From Fusicatenibacter saccharivorans (lineage in GTDB: Bacteria > Bacillota > Clostridia > Lachnospirales > Lachnospiraceae): 64,000 bases of DNA. The notes beneath the pieces were generated by a model that saw only the letters and a list, made by a program, of their open reading frames with translations, had not been told where the DNA came from and did not search any database. The stretch covers positions 239,221 to 303,220 of the forward strand of contig NZ_JAQEGR010000002.1 of NCBI RefSeq assembly GCF_027667425.1, in the 5' to 3' direction. The position numbers were made by a program, and so were the translations under genes. Positions 7,824-15,376 of this stretch are shown one piece after another. How positions within the stretch are numbered: the stretch's first letter is position 1; each line of letters starts with the position of its first letter.

Positions 7824-8585
7824 ATGGTTAAAATTATTATGCATGGCTGCAACGGCCATATGGGACAGGTCATCACCGGCCTGGTAAAAGAAGATGCAAA
7901 TGCAGAAATCATAGCCGGAATCGATATGAACGACAACGGCCAGAACGATTATCCGGTATTCAAAAGCCTGGCAGAATGCGATGTTCCGGCAGACGTAGTC
8001 GTTGACTTTTCTTCCTACAAGGCAGCCGACGCACTGCTCGATGCCTGCAAGGAGAAAAAACTTCCACTCGTCCTCTGCACCACAGGCCTCACCGAGGATC
8101 AGCTCAAAAAAGTGCAGGAGACCAGCAAAGAAATCCCGGTTCTCCGCTCTGCAAATATGTCCCTTGGTGTGAATACGCTGATGAAACTGGTACAGGCAGC
8201 TGCAAAAGTGCTTGCCGAAGCAGGCTTTGATATGGAGATCGTGGAGAAACACCACAAACTGAAATGCGACGCTCCAAGCGGAACCGCCATCGCCCTGGCA
8301 GACAGCCTGAACGCGGCAATGGACAACCAGTACCACTACGTATACGACAGAAGCCAGCGCCACGAGCAGCGTGACTCGAAAGAAATCGGAATCTCTGCTG
8401 TACGCGGCGGCACCATCGTCGGAGATCACGACGTCATCTTCGCAGGCCCGGACGAGGTTGTTACCCTGTCCCACAGGGCATATTCCAAGGGAGTTTTTGG
8501 AAAAGGTGCTGTAGAGGCCGCAAAATTCCTGGCTGGAAAGCCAGCCGGTATGTATGATATGCAGGATGTGATTGCCGCGAAGTAA
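7824..8585 (+). CDS. dapB: 4-hydroxy-tetrahydrodipicolinate reductase
   Basis: A 253-residue NAD(P)H-dependent reductase catalysing the step after DapA. The N-terminal Rossmann motif GCNGHMG (residues 8-14) is clear. The catalytic and substrate-binding segment EKHHKLKCDAPSGTA contains His143-His144 and the conserved lysine. The C-terminal SHRAYSKGVFGKGAVEAAKFL is family-typical. It is co-transcribed with dapA and ends before a strong terminator, so this is a two-gene lysine/DAP unit. Confidence 0.97.
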   Translation: MVKIIMHGCNGHMGQVITGLVKEDANAEIIAGIDMNDNGQNDYPVFKSLAECDVPADVVVDFSSYKAADALLDACKEKKLPLVLCTTGLTEDQLKKVQETSKEIPVLRSANMSLGVNTLMKLVQAAAKVLAEAGFDMEIVEKHHKLKCDAPSGTAIALADSLNAAMDNQYHYVYDRSQRHEQRDSKEIGISAVRGGTIVGDHDVIFAGPDEVVTLSHRAYSKGVFGKGAVEAAKFLAGKPAGMYDMQDVIAAK

Positions 8586-8615
8586 GGCAGAAGCAGGAAA
8601 TAGAAAAGATAAAAA

Positions 8616-8655
8616 AGAAGGCAGGCTGTGTGCAGTTGCACAGCCTGCCTTCTTT
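8616..8655 (+). terminator. Terminator of dapA-dapB
   Basis: A perfect 14 bp stem (gaaggcaggctgtg / cacagcctgccttc) with an 8 nt loop and trailing Ts. The A-rich left flank would also let it act on the minus strand, where the phosphoesterase converges. Confidence 0.85.
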
Positions 8656-8733
8656 CGAGCTGCTTTTCTGTTTTAGCCAATGAGTTTTTTCACTTATGCA
8701 GCGTAATAGGAATACGTTCCTCTGTCAAAAAAT

Positions 8734-9651
8734 CTATTTCAGCTCCCGTTCCGCTTTTTCCCAGAGCTCTTCGTCAAGATCAGTCAGCGCCAGTGCATCC
8801 GCAAGTTCCCGCACCCGTTTTACCGTGAGATAAAAGTAATTGATACCGCAGGTCAGCGTCCGCTTTAAGGAGCGGGCAAGTACACTGCCGTGGGTTTCCA
8901 GTTCGGCACGGTCGAACTCGGCGAGATAGCCCTCGAGATCATAGGGGATCTGAAAACATTCGATCTGCCATGTGCTGTTTTCCAACGTCAGAATTGCGAA
9001 GTGCGCATGGCCGCCGACATCATCAAGCGCAAGCCCAAGAGATCCTGGATTCAGATACGTTTTTCCTGCGTATTCTTTCTGTTCCTGCTTGTGGCTGTGG
9101 CCGCCAAGCAGGATGGAGGCATCGAGATTTTCCAGATGAGAAAGCAGGAGCTCCGGATGCAGCCCGAAATTCCCTCGGATTTCACCAGGTGCGCCGTGGC
9201 AGAGCCGAAGTGCCGGGAAAAGGGATTCACGGCAGGTGTCCGGTGTAACTTCTTCCTGCGGCACAAAAACGGGAACCAGTTTCCCGGCTTCATCCAGCTT
9301 TCCAATCAGAACACCGTCTGTCGGCAGCTGCTCAAAAAATTTTAGATCCTGATCGGTAAGATTCCGAAACGTGTAATCCAGAAGCCCGCTCGTCGAAGAA
9401 CCCGCCTTCCAGTTCTGCGGCTGCCAGAGATTCTCAAGCAGATATTCCTCCCGGTTGCCGCGCACCAGATAGCACGGAAACTCCTCCTGCATTTCGCGGA
9501 GCACCCCCATCATCCTCTGCGGAAACGGCCCATCCGTCACAAAATCCCCCAGCCCGATGATACCGTCAATTTGCTGCCTGCGAAGAAACTCCATCACCTT
9601 CGAGAGTGCATAATAATTCCCATGAAGATCACTGATTACTGCTAATTTCAT
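8734..9651 (-). CDS. Calcineurin-like metallophosphoesterase
   Basis: A 305-residue binuclear metal phosphoesterase of the Metallophos_2 / YfcE-like group. Metal-ligand motifs are complete: SDLHGN (residues 8-13), GDFVTDGP (36-43), GNREE (about 71-75) and GGHSHKQ in the second half. The substrate cannot be read from sequence; relatives include phosphodiesterases and diadenosine tetraphosphatases. It is a single gene converging on dapB. The ~80 C-terminal residues are helical and may be a small accessory domain. Confidence 0.88.
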   Translation of the reverse strand: MKLAVISDLHGNYYALSKVMEFLRRQQIDGIIGLGDFVTDGPFPQRMMGVLREMQEEFPCYLVRGNREEYLLENLWQPQNWKAGSSTSGLLDYTFRNLTDQDLKFFEQLPTDGVLIGKLDEAGKLVPVFVPQEEVTPDTCRESLFPALRLCHGAPGEIRGNFGLHPELLLSHLENLDASILLGGHSHKQEQKEYAGKTYLNPGSLGLALDDVGGHAHFAILTLENSTWQIECFQIPYDLEGYLAEFDRAELETHGSVLARSLKRTLTCGINYFYLTVKRVRELADALALTDLDEELWEKAERELK

Positions 9652-9709
9652 GTGTTTTCCTTTCTATGTCAAAATCATAAAATGCGAGATACTGTCTTGA
9701 TTTTATCAA

Positions 9710-9919
9710 ATGGTGAGAAGGAACGCAATTTATAAAAATATAAGCCAGGCAATTGATGAAATGATGGAAGACAGCAAAACGGAAGGCATTGAAAAAGGCA
9801 AACTTGAGGTGTTATCAAATTTATTAAAAAAAGGAACGATCAGCATTCAGGATGCCGCCGACTGTATGGCAGTGTCTGTGGCGGAATTTAAGAAGCTGGT
9901 CAATAAGTATCCCATCTGA
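9710..9919 (+). pseudogene. C-terminal fragment of an Rpn/YhgA-like nuclease family protein
   Basis: A 69-residue reading whose second half (EGIEKGKLEVLSNLLKKGTI) matches the tail of Rpn/YhgA-like PD-(D/E)XK proteins, in which E-G-x-E-K-G-x repeats precede an HTH-like end. No nuclease domain precedes it: upstream is only ~58 bases before the phosphoesterase start on the other strand. There is no convincing ribosome binding site. I read it as a remnant of a longer gene, though a short expressed peptide cannot be excluded. Confidence 0.55.
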
Positions 9920-10006
9920 TTCCGAAAAACCTGCTGACAGAAAAAGCATGTTATGATAAGATCAAAGGCAGAGAGTTTCGAATATATTTACTGTCGGAGG
10001 GAATGT

Positions 10007-10651
10007 ATGATTAATCGGGAAGACATGCTGGAGCTGACGAGGAGGATGACGCCGGCGCGGACTTCGTTTGTGCGGATGGCGGGTTGCTATACGGATTCGG
10101 ATGGGGAGTATGACGGCAGTTTCAACATTCATTTTCTGAAACTGTCCGGTTCGGAAAAGGCCAGGAATCTGGCGATTGCCAAGAAAATTCCGTTTGCGGA
10201 ATCGAATGAGAAGCTGCGGGAATACCGTTTTCCGGAAACATCCCAGGGGCCGGGCAGTATCTGGCAGATGCTGATGGCGCTGCGGGAATGCGGACTGAAG
10301 AACGATGCGCTGTTGGAAACGTTCTATGATATCCTGATCGAAGGATTGCAGATTCACGGGGCTTATGCCATTTACATGTTTTATGACCGGTATGATATTC
10401 CTGCAAAGGCTTCCGATAAAGAGCGCCTGGGGGAATCCGAGGAGATGTTCCCCTATCTGATCTGCGCTGTCTGCCCGCTGGTTGGAGAATACGAGCCGGG
10501 AAATCCTATCTGTGGATTCCTGTTCCCTGCCTTTGTGGACCGGAGCGGAGATCTGGAACGGGTTGATATTTATGCAGAGCGTGCAGCGTGGGGCGATCGG
10601 ATGGCCAGCATTCTTGGCGCGAAGGGCAGAAAATTCAGATGCGGTCTGTAA
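10007..10651 (+). CDS. DUF4317 family protein, short form
   Basis: A 214-residue protein of unknown function. The N terminus (MINREDMLELTRRMTPA) and a segment near residues 55-70 match the start of DUF4317, a family common in Lachnospiraceae. The CAVCPL and GFLFPAFVDRSGDLE segments also match. Family members are usually much longer, near 380-400 residues, so this one appears to lack the C-terminal third or more; I saw no frameshifted continuation. The ATG at 10007 follows TCGGAGGGA and is preferred over an upstream reading from 9953. Confidence 0.7.
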   Translation: MINREDMLELTRRMTPARTSFVRMAGCYTDSDGEYDGSFNIHFLKLSGSEKARNLAIAKKIPFAESNEKLREYRFPETSQGPGSIWQMLMALRECGLKNDALLETFYDILIEGLQIHGAYAIYMFYDRYDIPAKASDKERLGESEEMFPYLICAVCPLVGEYEPGNPICGFLFPAFVDRSGDLERVDIYAERAAWGDRMASILGAKGRKFRCGL

Positions 10652-10702
10652 AAGAAAAAATCAAAATTGACGGATTAAACCAGGTGCTGATGTGCCTGGC
10701 AG

Positions 10703-10756
10703 TAAAAAAACTTCCCGGCGAACCTGCATATATCGTTCGCCAAGGGAAGTTTTTTA
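10703..10756. terminator. Bidirectional terminator between DUF4317 and lipoprotein genes
   Basis: An imperfect long hairpin, with A-run-cttccc paired to gggaag-T-run and inner cgaac/gttcg pairing. A-rich on the left and T-rich on the right, it lies between convergent genes. Confidence 0.75.
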
Positions 10757-10782
10757 GATACGGGAGCAGCAGAAGTGCATAT

Positions 10783-11217
10783 TTACTGTGCCATCCCCGC
10801 TCCATTCTGTGTAGTTGCTCCGTTTTCCTGCGGATTCTGCGTCTCATTGTCGCCGCCGCTTACCACATCGTCCACCGCGCGGCCGACATCCTCAACGCCC
10901 TCACCGACACCACGGGTCACATCTTCAGCGGCGTCGCCGACATCATCCCCAAGGGTATTTCCATCCCCGGTATTTGTACCGTTCGTACCGTTGGCATTCC
11001 CATCGGTGCCCTCCGTCACATCATTTACATTGTCGTTTGACGGCATCTCTGTCGTATTGACATCGTTTCTGTTATCCGTCTGTCCCATGTCGCTCTCCGT
11101 GTTGGTATTGCCATTTCCGGTGTCATTCGTGGTGTTGTTTCCACAGGCCGTCATCCCGGCCAGTAATACCGCCAATGCCAGCGTCATACACACTCTTCTG
11201 ATTTTTCTCATCTTCAA
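10783..11217 (-). CDS. Low-complexity Asn/Thr/Gly-rich lipoprotein
   Basis: A 144-residue predicted lipoprotein. A basic start (MKMRKIRR), a hydrophobic stretch and a lipobox LAGMTAC place the lipidated Cys near residue 25. Everything after it is low complexity: Asn/Thr/Gly/Asp runs (NGNTNTESDMG, GTNGTNTGDGN), then an amphipathic stretch with repeated (A/E)DV-R-V units. No catalytic domain is visible. Such proteins may be spacers or cell-surface decorations in gut Clostridia; any role is speculative. It has its own AGGAGATTTT site upstream of the ATG. Confidence 0.75.
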   Translation of the reverse strand: MKMRKIRRVCMTLALAVLLAGMTACGNNTTNDTGNGNTNTESDMGQTDNRNDVNTTEMPSNDNVNDVTEGTDGNANGTNGTNTGDGNTLGDDVGDAAEDVTRGVGEGVEDVGRAVDDVVSGGDNETQNPQENGATTQNGAGMAQ

Positions 11218-11330
11218 AATCTCCTTTCCCTAACAGTGTCTGGACAGTTGCTAGTATTTGAAAAATGCCGGAAAATATACGGAAAAAAGAGGCTTTTGGA
11301 AATCTTGACAAAGGAAGAAAAAAACACTAA

Positions 11331-11612
11331 AACAAAAAGTACGAAAACGGACTAAAAACGAAAACAGGATATATCGAAATGGAAGTCAATCCGGCAAACC
11401 GGCGGGAAAAAATCATCAGTCTGACTGAAACGGGAAAACAGCATGCGAGAGAGCTGGTTCTTCCGCTGTTTCAGTCCGAGGAGGAAGCTGCGGCGCAGTT
11501 TACGGAGCAGGAGATGAAAGAAGTAATCCGGATGCAGGAAAAATTTGCCGACGCACTGGCAAAGAGTATGGAGGAAAAGGTATCCATAGTTCACAATCTG
11601 TCCGCTTCGTGA
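11331..11612 (+). pseudogene. C-terminal remnant of a MarR-family regulator
   Basis: The reading from the ATG at 11379 gives 77 residues (MEVNPANRREKIISLTETGK...) that match the wing and dimerisation helices of MarR proteins: after the wing comes SLTE-G, then LPLFQSEEEA and EEMKEVIRMQEKFA. The frame stays open upstream to an in-frame TAA at 11328 and reads GYIEMEVNP, as in intact MarR wings. The recognition helix and N-terminal half are absent, so it cannot bind DNA as a normal MarR. It lies 37 nt before the CLC gene, which it may once have regulated. Confidence 0.65.
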
Positions 11613-11649
11613 TATGATAACAGCAGAATTCGAAAAGGAGAGAAAGAGA

Positions 11650-12873
11650 ATGAAAGAAGAACTGAAGAAATCCCTTCGCACCTACGGCGCCCTGCTGCTG
11701 CTCGGTGTGACCGGCGTTCCGCTCGGTGCGGCAGTCGGTCTGATTGAGGCGCTGTTCTGCCGTCTGCTTTTGAAAGTCACGGCTGTTCGCGTGGCACATC
11801 TTTTCTGGTGTCTGCCGTTTCTCGCTATGGCAGGTCTTGTGATCGTGGCAGTCAATCAGAAATTCGGTGGCAGGGGAAAAGGAGGCATGAGTCTGATTTT
11901 TGATGTAGCGTATGAGGAGGAGACAGAGCTTCCGCTTCGCATGATTCCGCTGGCAATGCTCTCAACGGCGTTGACGCATCTGTTCGGTGGAAGCGCCGGC
12001 CGCGAGGGCGTTGCCGTTCAGATCGGTGCTGTGTTTTCCTATTTTGCCGGCAAAAAATTACCGTTTAAAAACGCGCCCGGTATCTTTCTGATAACCGGTA
12101 TGGCCGCCGGCTTTGCGGGCATGTTCGGAACGCCGATTGCAGCTGTGATCTTTGCGGTAGAGGTGCTCGCTGCGGGTGAAATGCGGTACGAGGCACTGCT
12201 TCCGGCGTTTACCGCATCTTTCTCTGCGAGCGCTGTAGCTTCCCTGCTTGGAATCCGCAAAGAAAATCTGGCTGTCCACATCAGTGAAAGCCTGACACCG
12301 TTCCTGCTGGTACGTCTGATTACACTTGGTATTATTTTTGGAATCACAGGCGGCCTCTTCGCCTGGTGCTTAAAGCACACGAAAAAATATCTCGGCGAAA
12401 AAATCAAAAATCCGCTGGTACGTGTTTTCTCCATCGGTGTTATCCTTAGCATTCTGTTCCTGCTTCTGTACCGCGGACGGTATTGCGGCTTTGGAACGAA
12501 TCTGGTGGAAGCGGTATTTCATGGGGAAAAGGTATATGCATATGACTGGGCGCTGAAATTTATCCTGACAATTCTGACGCTGTCCGCCGGGTTTCAGGGC
12601 GGCGAGGTAACACCGCTGTTTACCATCGGAGCAACCCTGGGAGCAGTCCTTGGCAATCTGTTCGGTATTCCGGTGGAGCTTTCCGCGGCGCTTGGCTATG
12701 CGGCGGTTTTCGGTGGCGGAACCAATACCTTACTGGCGCCTATTTTCATCGGCGGCGAGATTTTTGGCTACGATTATCTGCCATATTTCTTTATTGTCTG
12801 TACCGCGGCCTACGTATTCAACCGCAACAGCTCGATCTATTCCCGCCAGAAACTGACGAAATACAGCTGCTGA
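11650..12873 (+). CDS. CLC-family anion channel/antiporter, fluoride-type (CLC-F) features
   Basis: A 407-residue polytopic membrane protein with CLC helix signatures: GGSAGREGVAVQIG (about residues 116-129), GMFGTPIAAVIFAVEV and GGEVTPLFTIGATLG. The canonical GSGIP chloride-coordinating motif is absent; the equivalent region reads GRGKGGMSL, and GREGP is GREGV. These substitutions are those known from CLC-F fluoride/proton antiporters, so fluoride export is the likelier role. No fluoride riboswitch is visible upstream. The ATG at 11650 has AAGGAG 9-14 nt before it; a reading from 11614 would add 12 residues. Confidence 0.85.
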   Translation: MKEELKKSLRTYGALLLLGVTGVPLGAAVGLIEALFCRLLLKVTAVRVAHLFWCLPFLAMAGLVIVAVNQKFGGRGKGGMSLIFDVAYEEETELPLRMIPLAMLSTALTHLFGGSAGREGVAVQIGAVFSYFAGKKLPFKNAPGIFLITGMAAGFAGMFGTPIAAVIFAVEVLAAGEMRYEALLPAFTASFSASAVASLLGIRKENLAVHISESLTPFLLVRLITLGIIFGITGGLFAWCLKHTKKYLGEKIKNPLVRVFSIGVILSILFLLLYRGRYCGFGTNLVEAVFHGEKVYAYDWALKFILTILTLSAGFQGGEVTPLFTIGATLGAVLGNLFGIPVELSAALGYAAVFGGGTNTLLAPIFIGGEIFGYDYLPYFFIVCTAAYVFNRNSSIYSRQKLTKYSC

Positions 12874-12911
12874 TAACAGAAACGTCACAAAGTTATCACA
12901 CACCGTTACGT

Positions 12912-13042
12912 GTTACAGTTCACTGGTGCCCAGCGAACTGTAACATTCGCAACCCTCATTTAAAGTTTTGCTTCGCAAAAGGAGGGTTGCTCACACCTGA
13001 AACATGTTCTTACGCAGCGAAACAGCAAGTGTTTCACTGCTG
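12912..13042. repeat. Cluster of three inverted repeats
   Basis: Three dyads lie in 130 bases: gttacagttc/gaactgtaac (12912-12944), gcaaccctc/gagggttgc (12949-12990) holding an inner ttttgc/gcaaaa hairpin, and cagc-gaaac/gtttc-act-gctg (13015-13042). Part of the third (agtgaacagtaac) nearly repeats the first in inverted form. None has a strong T-tract. It could be a terminator complex for the CLC gene or a REP-like element. Confidence 0.55.
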
Positions 13043-13074
13043 AGTGAACAGTAACGGTTACGTTACGATACGGG

Positions 13075-13104
13075 TTGACGCGTTTCCGGGAATGAGGTTA
13101 TACT
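13075..13104 (+). promoter_or_regulatory. Promoter for rfbA
   Basis: TTGACG (13075-13080), an 18 nt spacer and TATACT (13099-13104), 34 nt before the start codon. Confidence 0.75.
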
Positions 13105-13138
13105 AGAGGTATCATATACGAAAAAGGAGTAACGAATT

Positions 13139-14029
13139 ATGAAAGGTATCGTACTTGCCGGAGGTTCCGGCACACGTCTTTATCCGTTAACTATGGTAAC
13201 ATCGAAACAGCTTCTCCCGATCTATGACAAGCCGATGATCTATTATCCGCTGTCTGTTCTTATGAATGCAGGCATCCGCGACATCCTGATTATCTCCACC
13301 CCGCAGGACACCCCGCGTTTCGAGGCACTGCTCGGTGACGGCCATCAGTTCGGTGTACAGCTTTCCTACAAGGTACAGCCAAGCCCGGACGGACTGGCAC
13401 AGGCCTTCATCATCGGCGAGGAGTTCATCGGGGATGATTCCGTTGCCATGGTGCTCGGCGACAACATCTTCTTCGGACACGGTCTGAACAAACGCCTGAA
13501 AGCAGCAGTAGAAAACGCTGAGACCGGAAAAGGCGCAACCGTATTCGGCTATTATGTAGATGATCCGGAGCGTTTCGGAATCGTAGAATTTGACTCCGAG
13601 GGAAAAGCCATCTCCATCGAAGAGAAACCGGAGAAACCGAAATCAAACTATTGTGTTACAGGTCTGTATTTCTATGACAACAAAGTCGTAGAGTATGCAA
13701 AGAACCTGAAACCGTCACCGCGCGGAGAGCTTGAGATCACCGACCTGAACCGGATCTATCTGGAAGACGGCAGTCTGAACGTTGAGCTTCTCGGACAGGG
13801 CTTCACCTGGCTGGATACCGGTACACATGAGAGTCTGGTAGAGGCAACCAACTTCGTAAAAACCATCGAGACGCATCAGCACCGCAAGATTGCGTGCCTG
13901 GAGGAGATCGGTTACCTGAACGGCTGGATCGGCAAAGACCAGCTTCTGACCGACATCGAACCACTGAAGAAAAATCAGTACGGCCAGTATCTGATGGATG
14001 TGATGAACGGAAAATATATCGACAAATAA
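13139..14029 (+). CDS. rfbA: Glucose-1-phosphate thymidylyltransferase
   Basis: A 296-residue nucleotidyltransferase that makes dTDP-glucose from glucose-1-phosphate and dTTP, the first step of dTDP-rhamnose synthesis. The signature GGSGTRLYPLT is at residues 8-18, with LGDNIFFGHGL near 103-113, SIEEKPEKPKSNYCVTGLYF mid-protein, and TWLDTGTHESL in the C-terminal half. Length is standard. It has its own promoter and terminator. rfbD follows after a separate promoter, while rfbB and rfbC are not in this window, so the pathway genes are dispersed. Confidence 0.96.
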   Translation: MKGIVLAGGSGTRLYPLTMVTSKQLLPIYDKPMIYYPLSVLMNAGIRDILIISTPQDTPRFEALLGDGHQFGVQLSYKVQPSPDGLAQAFIIGEEFIGDDSVAMVLGDNIFFGHGLNKRLKAAVENAETGKGATVFGYYVDDPERFGIVEFDSEGKAISIEEKPEKPKSNYCVTGLYFYDNKVVEYAKNLKPSPRGELEITDLNRIYLEDGSLNVELLGQGFTWLDTGTHESLVEATNFVKTIETHQHRKIACLEEIGYLNGWIGKDQLLTDIEPLKKNQYGQYLMDVMNGKYIDK

Positions 14030-14047
14030 AAGCGAACAGCGTTGAAG

Positions 14048-14084
14048 AAAACTGCCCCGGAAGAAAAATCCGGGGCAGTTTTTG
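14048..14084 (+). terminator. Terminator of rfbA
   Basis: A perfect 13 bp stem (aaactgccccgga / tccggggcagttt) with a 7 nt A-rich loop and trailing Ts. Confidence 0.85.
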
Positions 14085-14094
14085 AAAAAAATGC

Positions 14095-14125
14095 TTGACC
14101 ATGACATAACGTCATCCTTTATACT
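14095..14125 (+). promoter_or_regulatory. Promoter for rfbD
   Basis: TTGACC (14095-14100) with overlapping -10 candidates TTTATA (17 nt spacing) and TATACT (19 nt), about 85 nt before the rfbD ATG. Confidence 0.6.
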
Positions 14126-14209
14126 CATGGTACAAACAGAAAATCAGACTGAAAAACAAGAGACAGACAAAACATAACGATAACAAAATCAGAAAAAAGG
14201 AGAACCATT

Positions 14210-15079
14210 ATGAGAGTATTTGTAACAGGTGTAAAAGGCCAGCTCGGCCATGACGTCATGAATGAACTTGCAAAACGCGGTCATGAAGGAATCGGCGTTG
14301 ATATTGAAGAAATGGATATCACCGATGCAGAAAGCGTAAGAAAAGTCATTACCGAAGCAAACCCGGATGTCGTAATCCACTGTGCAGCATGGACCGCTGT
14401 AGACCTTGCTGAGGATGATGACAAAAAAGAAAAAGTACATCAGGTCAATGCAGTCGGAACCGAGAATATCGCAAAAGTCTGCCATGACCTTGACTGCAAA
14501 ATGATCTACATCTCCACCGACTACGTATTCGACGGCCAGGGTACCCGCCCGTGGGAGCCGGATGATGAGCGTCATCCGCTGAACGTATACGGCCAGACGA
14601 AATACGAGGGAGAGCTCGCGGTAGAGAAATGGGTGAAAAAATTCTACATCGTCCGCATCGCATGGGTATTCGGCGTGAACGGAAAGAACTTCATCAAGAC
14701 CATGCTGAACCTTGGAAAGACACACGATCATCTGACTGTTGTAGATGATCAGGTAGGAAGCCCGACCTACACCTACGACCTGTCCCGCCTGCTTGTCGAC
14801 ATGGCAGAGAAAGAGAACTACGGCCGCTACCATGCAACAAACGAGGGACTCTGCTCCTGGTATGAGTTCGCCTGCGAGATTTTCAAACAGGCCGCTGAGA
14901 TCGATCCGGCTTACGGAAAAGTAAGTGTATCACCGGTAAGCTCTGACCAGTACCCGGCAAAAGCAAAACGTCCGTCCAACAGCCGCATGAGCAAAGAGAA
15001 ACTGACCGAGAACGGATTCGAAAAACTGCCGACCTGGCAGGATGCGCTGCACAGATATCTGCGCGAGATCGAATTCTGA
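14210..15079 (+). CDS. rfbD: dTDP-4-dehydrorhamnose reductase
   Basis: A 289-residue short-chain dehydrogenase/reductase catalysing the last step to dTDP-L-rhamnose. The N-terminal nucleotide-binding motif is GVKGQLG (residues 6-12). STDYVFDG is near 102-109 and the catalytic YxxxK is in YGQTKYEGE (about 126-134). DQVGSPTYT and RPSNSRM in the C-terminal half are family-typical. A strong AAAAAGGAG site precedes the ATG. It has its own promoter although it lies next to rfbA, so the two may be tuned separately. Confidence 0.95.
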   Translation: MRVFVTGVKGQLGHDVMNELAKRGHEGIGVDIEEMDITDAESVRKVITEANPDVVIHCAAWTAVDLAEDDDKKEKVHQVNAVGTENIAKVCHDLDCKMIYISTDYVFDGQGTRPWEPDDERHPLNVYGQTKYEGELAVEKWVKKFYIVRIAWVFGVNGKNFIKTMLNLGKTHDHLTVVDDQVGSPTYTYDLSRLLVDMAEKENYGRYHATNEGLCSWYEFACEIFKQAAEIDPAYGKVSVSPVSSDQYPAKAKRPSNSRMSKEKLTENGFEKLPTWQDALHRYLREIEF

Positions 15080-15136
15080 TAGCAAACCCCGAAAATAACG
15101 CAAGTTTCTGAGATTGCTATAAACATTTCCAATAGG

Positions 15137-15170
15137 CGGAGCCCCAGGTAAAACGGGGGCTCCTTTTTCT
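15137..15170 (+). terminator. Terminator of rfbD
   Basis: ggagcccc/gggggctcc stem with a 9 nt loop and a TTTTT tail. Confidence 0.85.
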
Positions 15171-15273
15171 TATGCCAAACCCATGCATTTAACAGGGAGA
15201 ATGCCCTTTTTTCTTTTGTGAATATTGACAGAAAATGCCGTTAAATTTCTCACATCGGATCCGAGTATTTCTG

Positions 15274-15302
15274 TTGACATTTGAACATGAAATTGCCATT
15301 AT
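15274..15302 (+). promoter_or_regulatory. Probable promoter for the MFS transporter
   Basis: A perfect -35 TTGACA (15274-15279) is followed 17-19 nt later by a weak -10 (CATTAT / TTATGA). Confidence 0.5.
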
Positions 15303-15376
15303 GAGAGCAGAATCTTTACGTATCCGGCGGGGGCAGGAACGTGAAGACAACAGAAGAAGGTATGGGGGATCAAACA

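Noticed and set aside
12874..13074. tRNA-like folding in the dyad cluster
   Set aside because: The dyads do not form a cloverleaf and lack T-loop (GGTTCGAATCC) sequence. No tRNA was found anywhere in the window.
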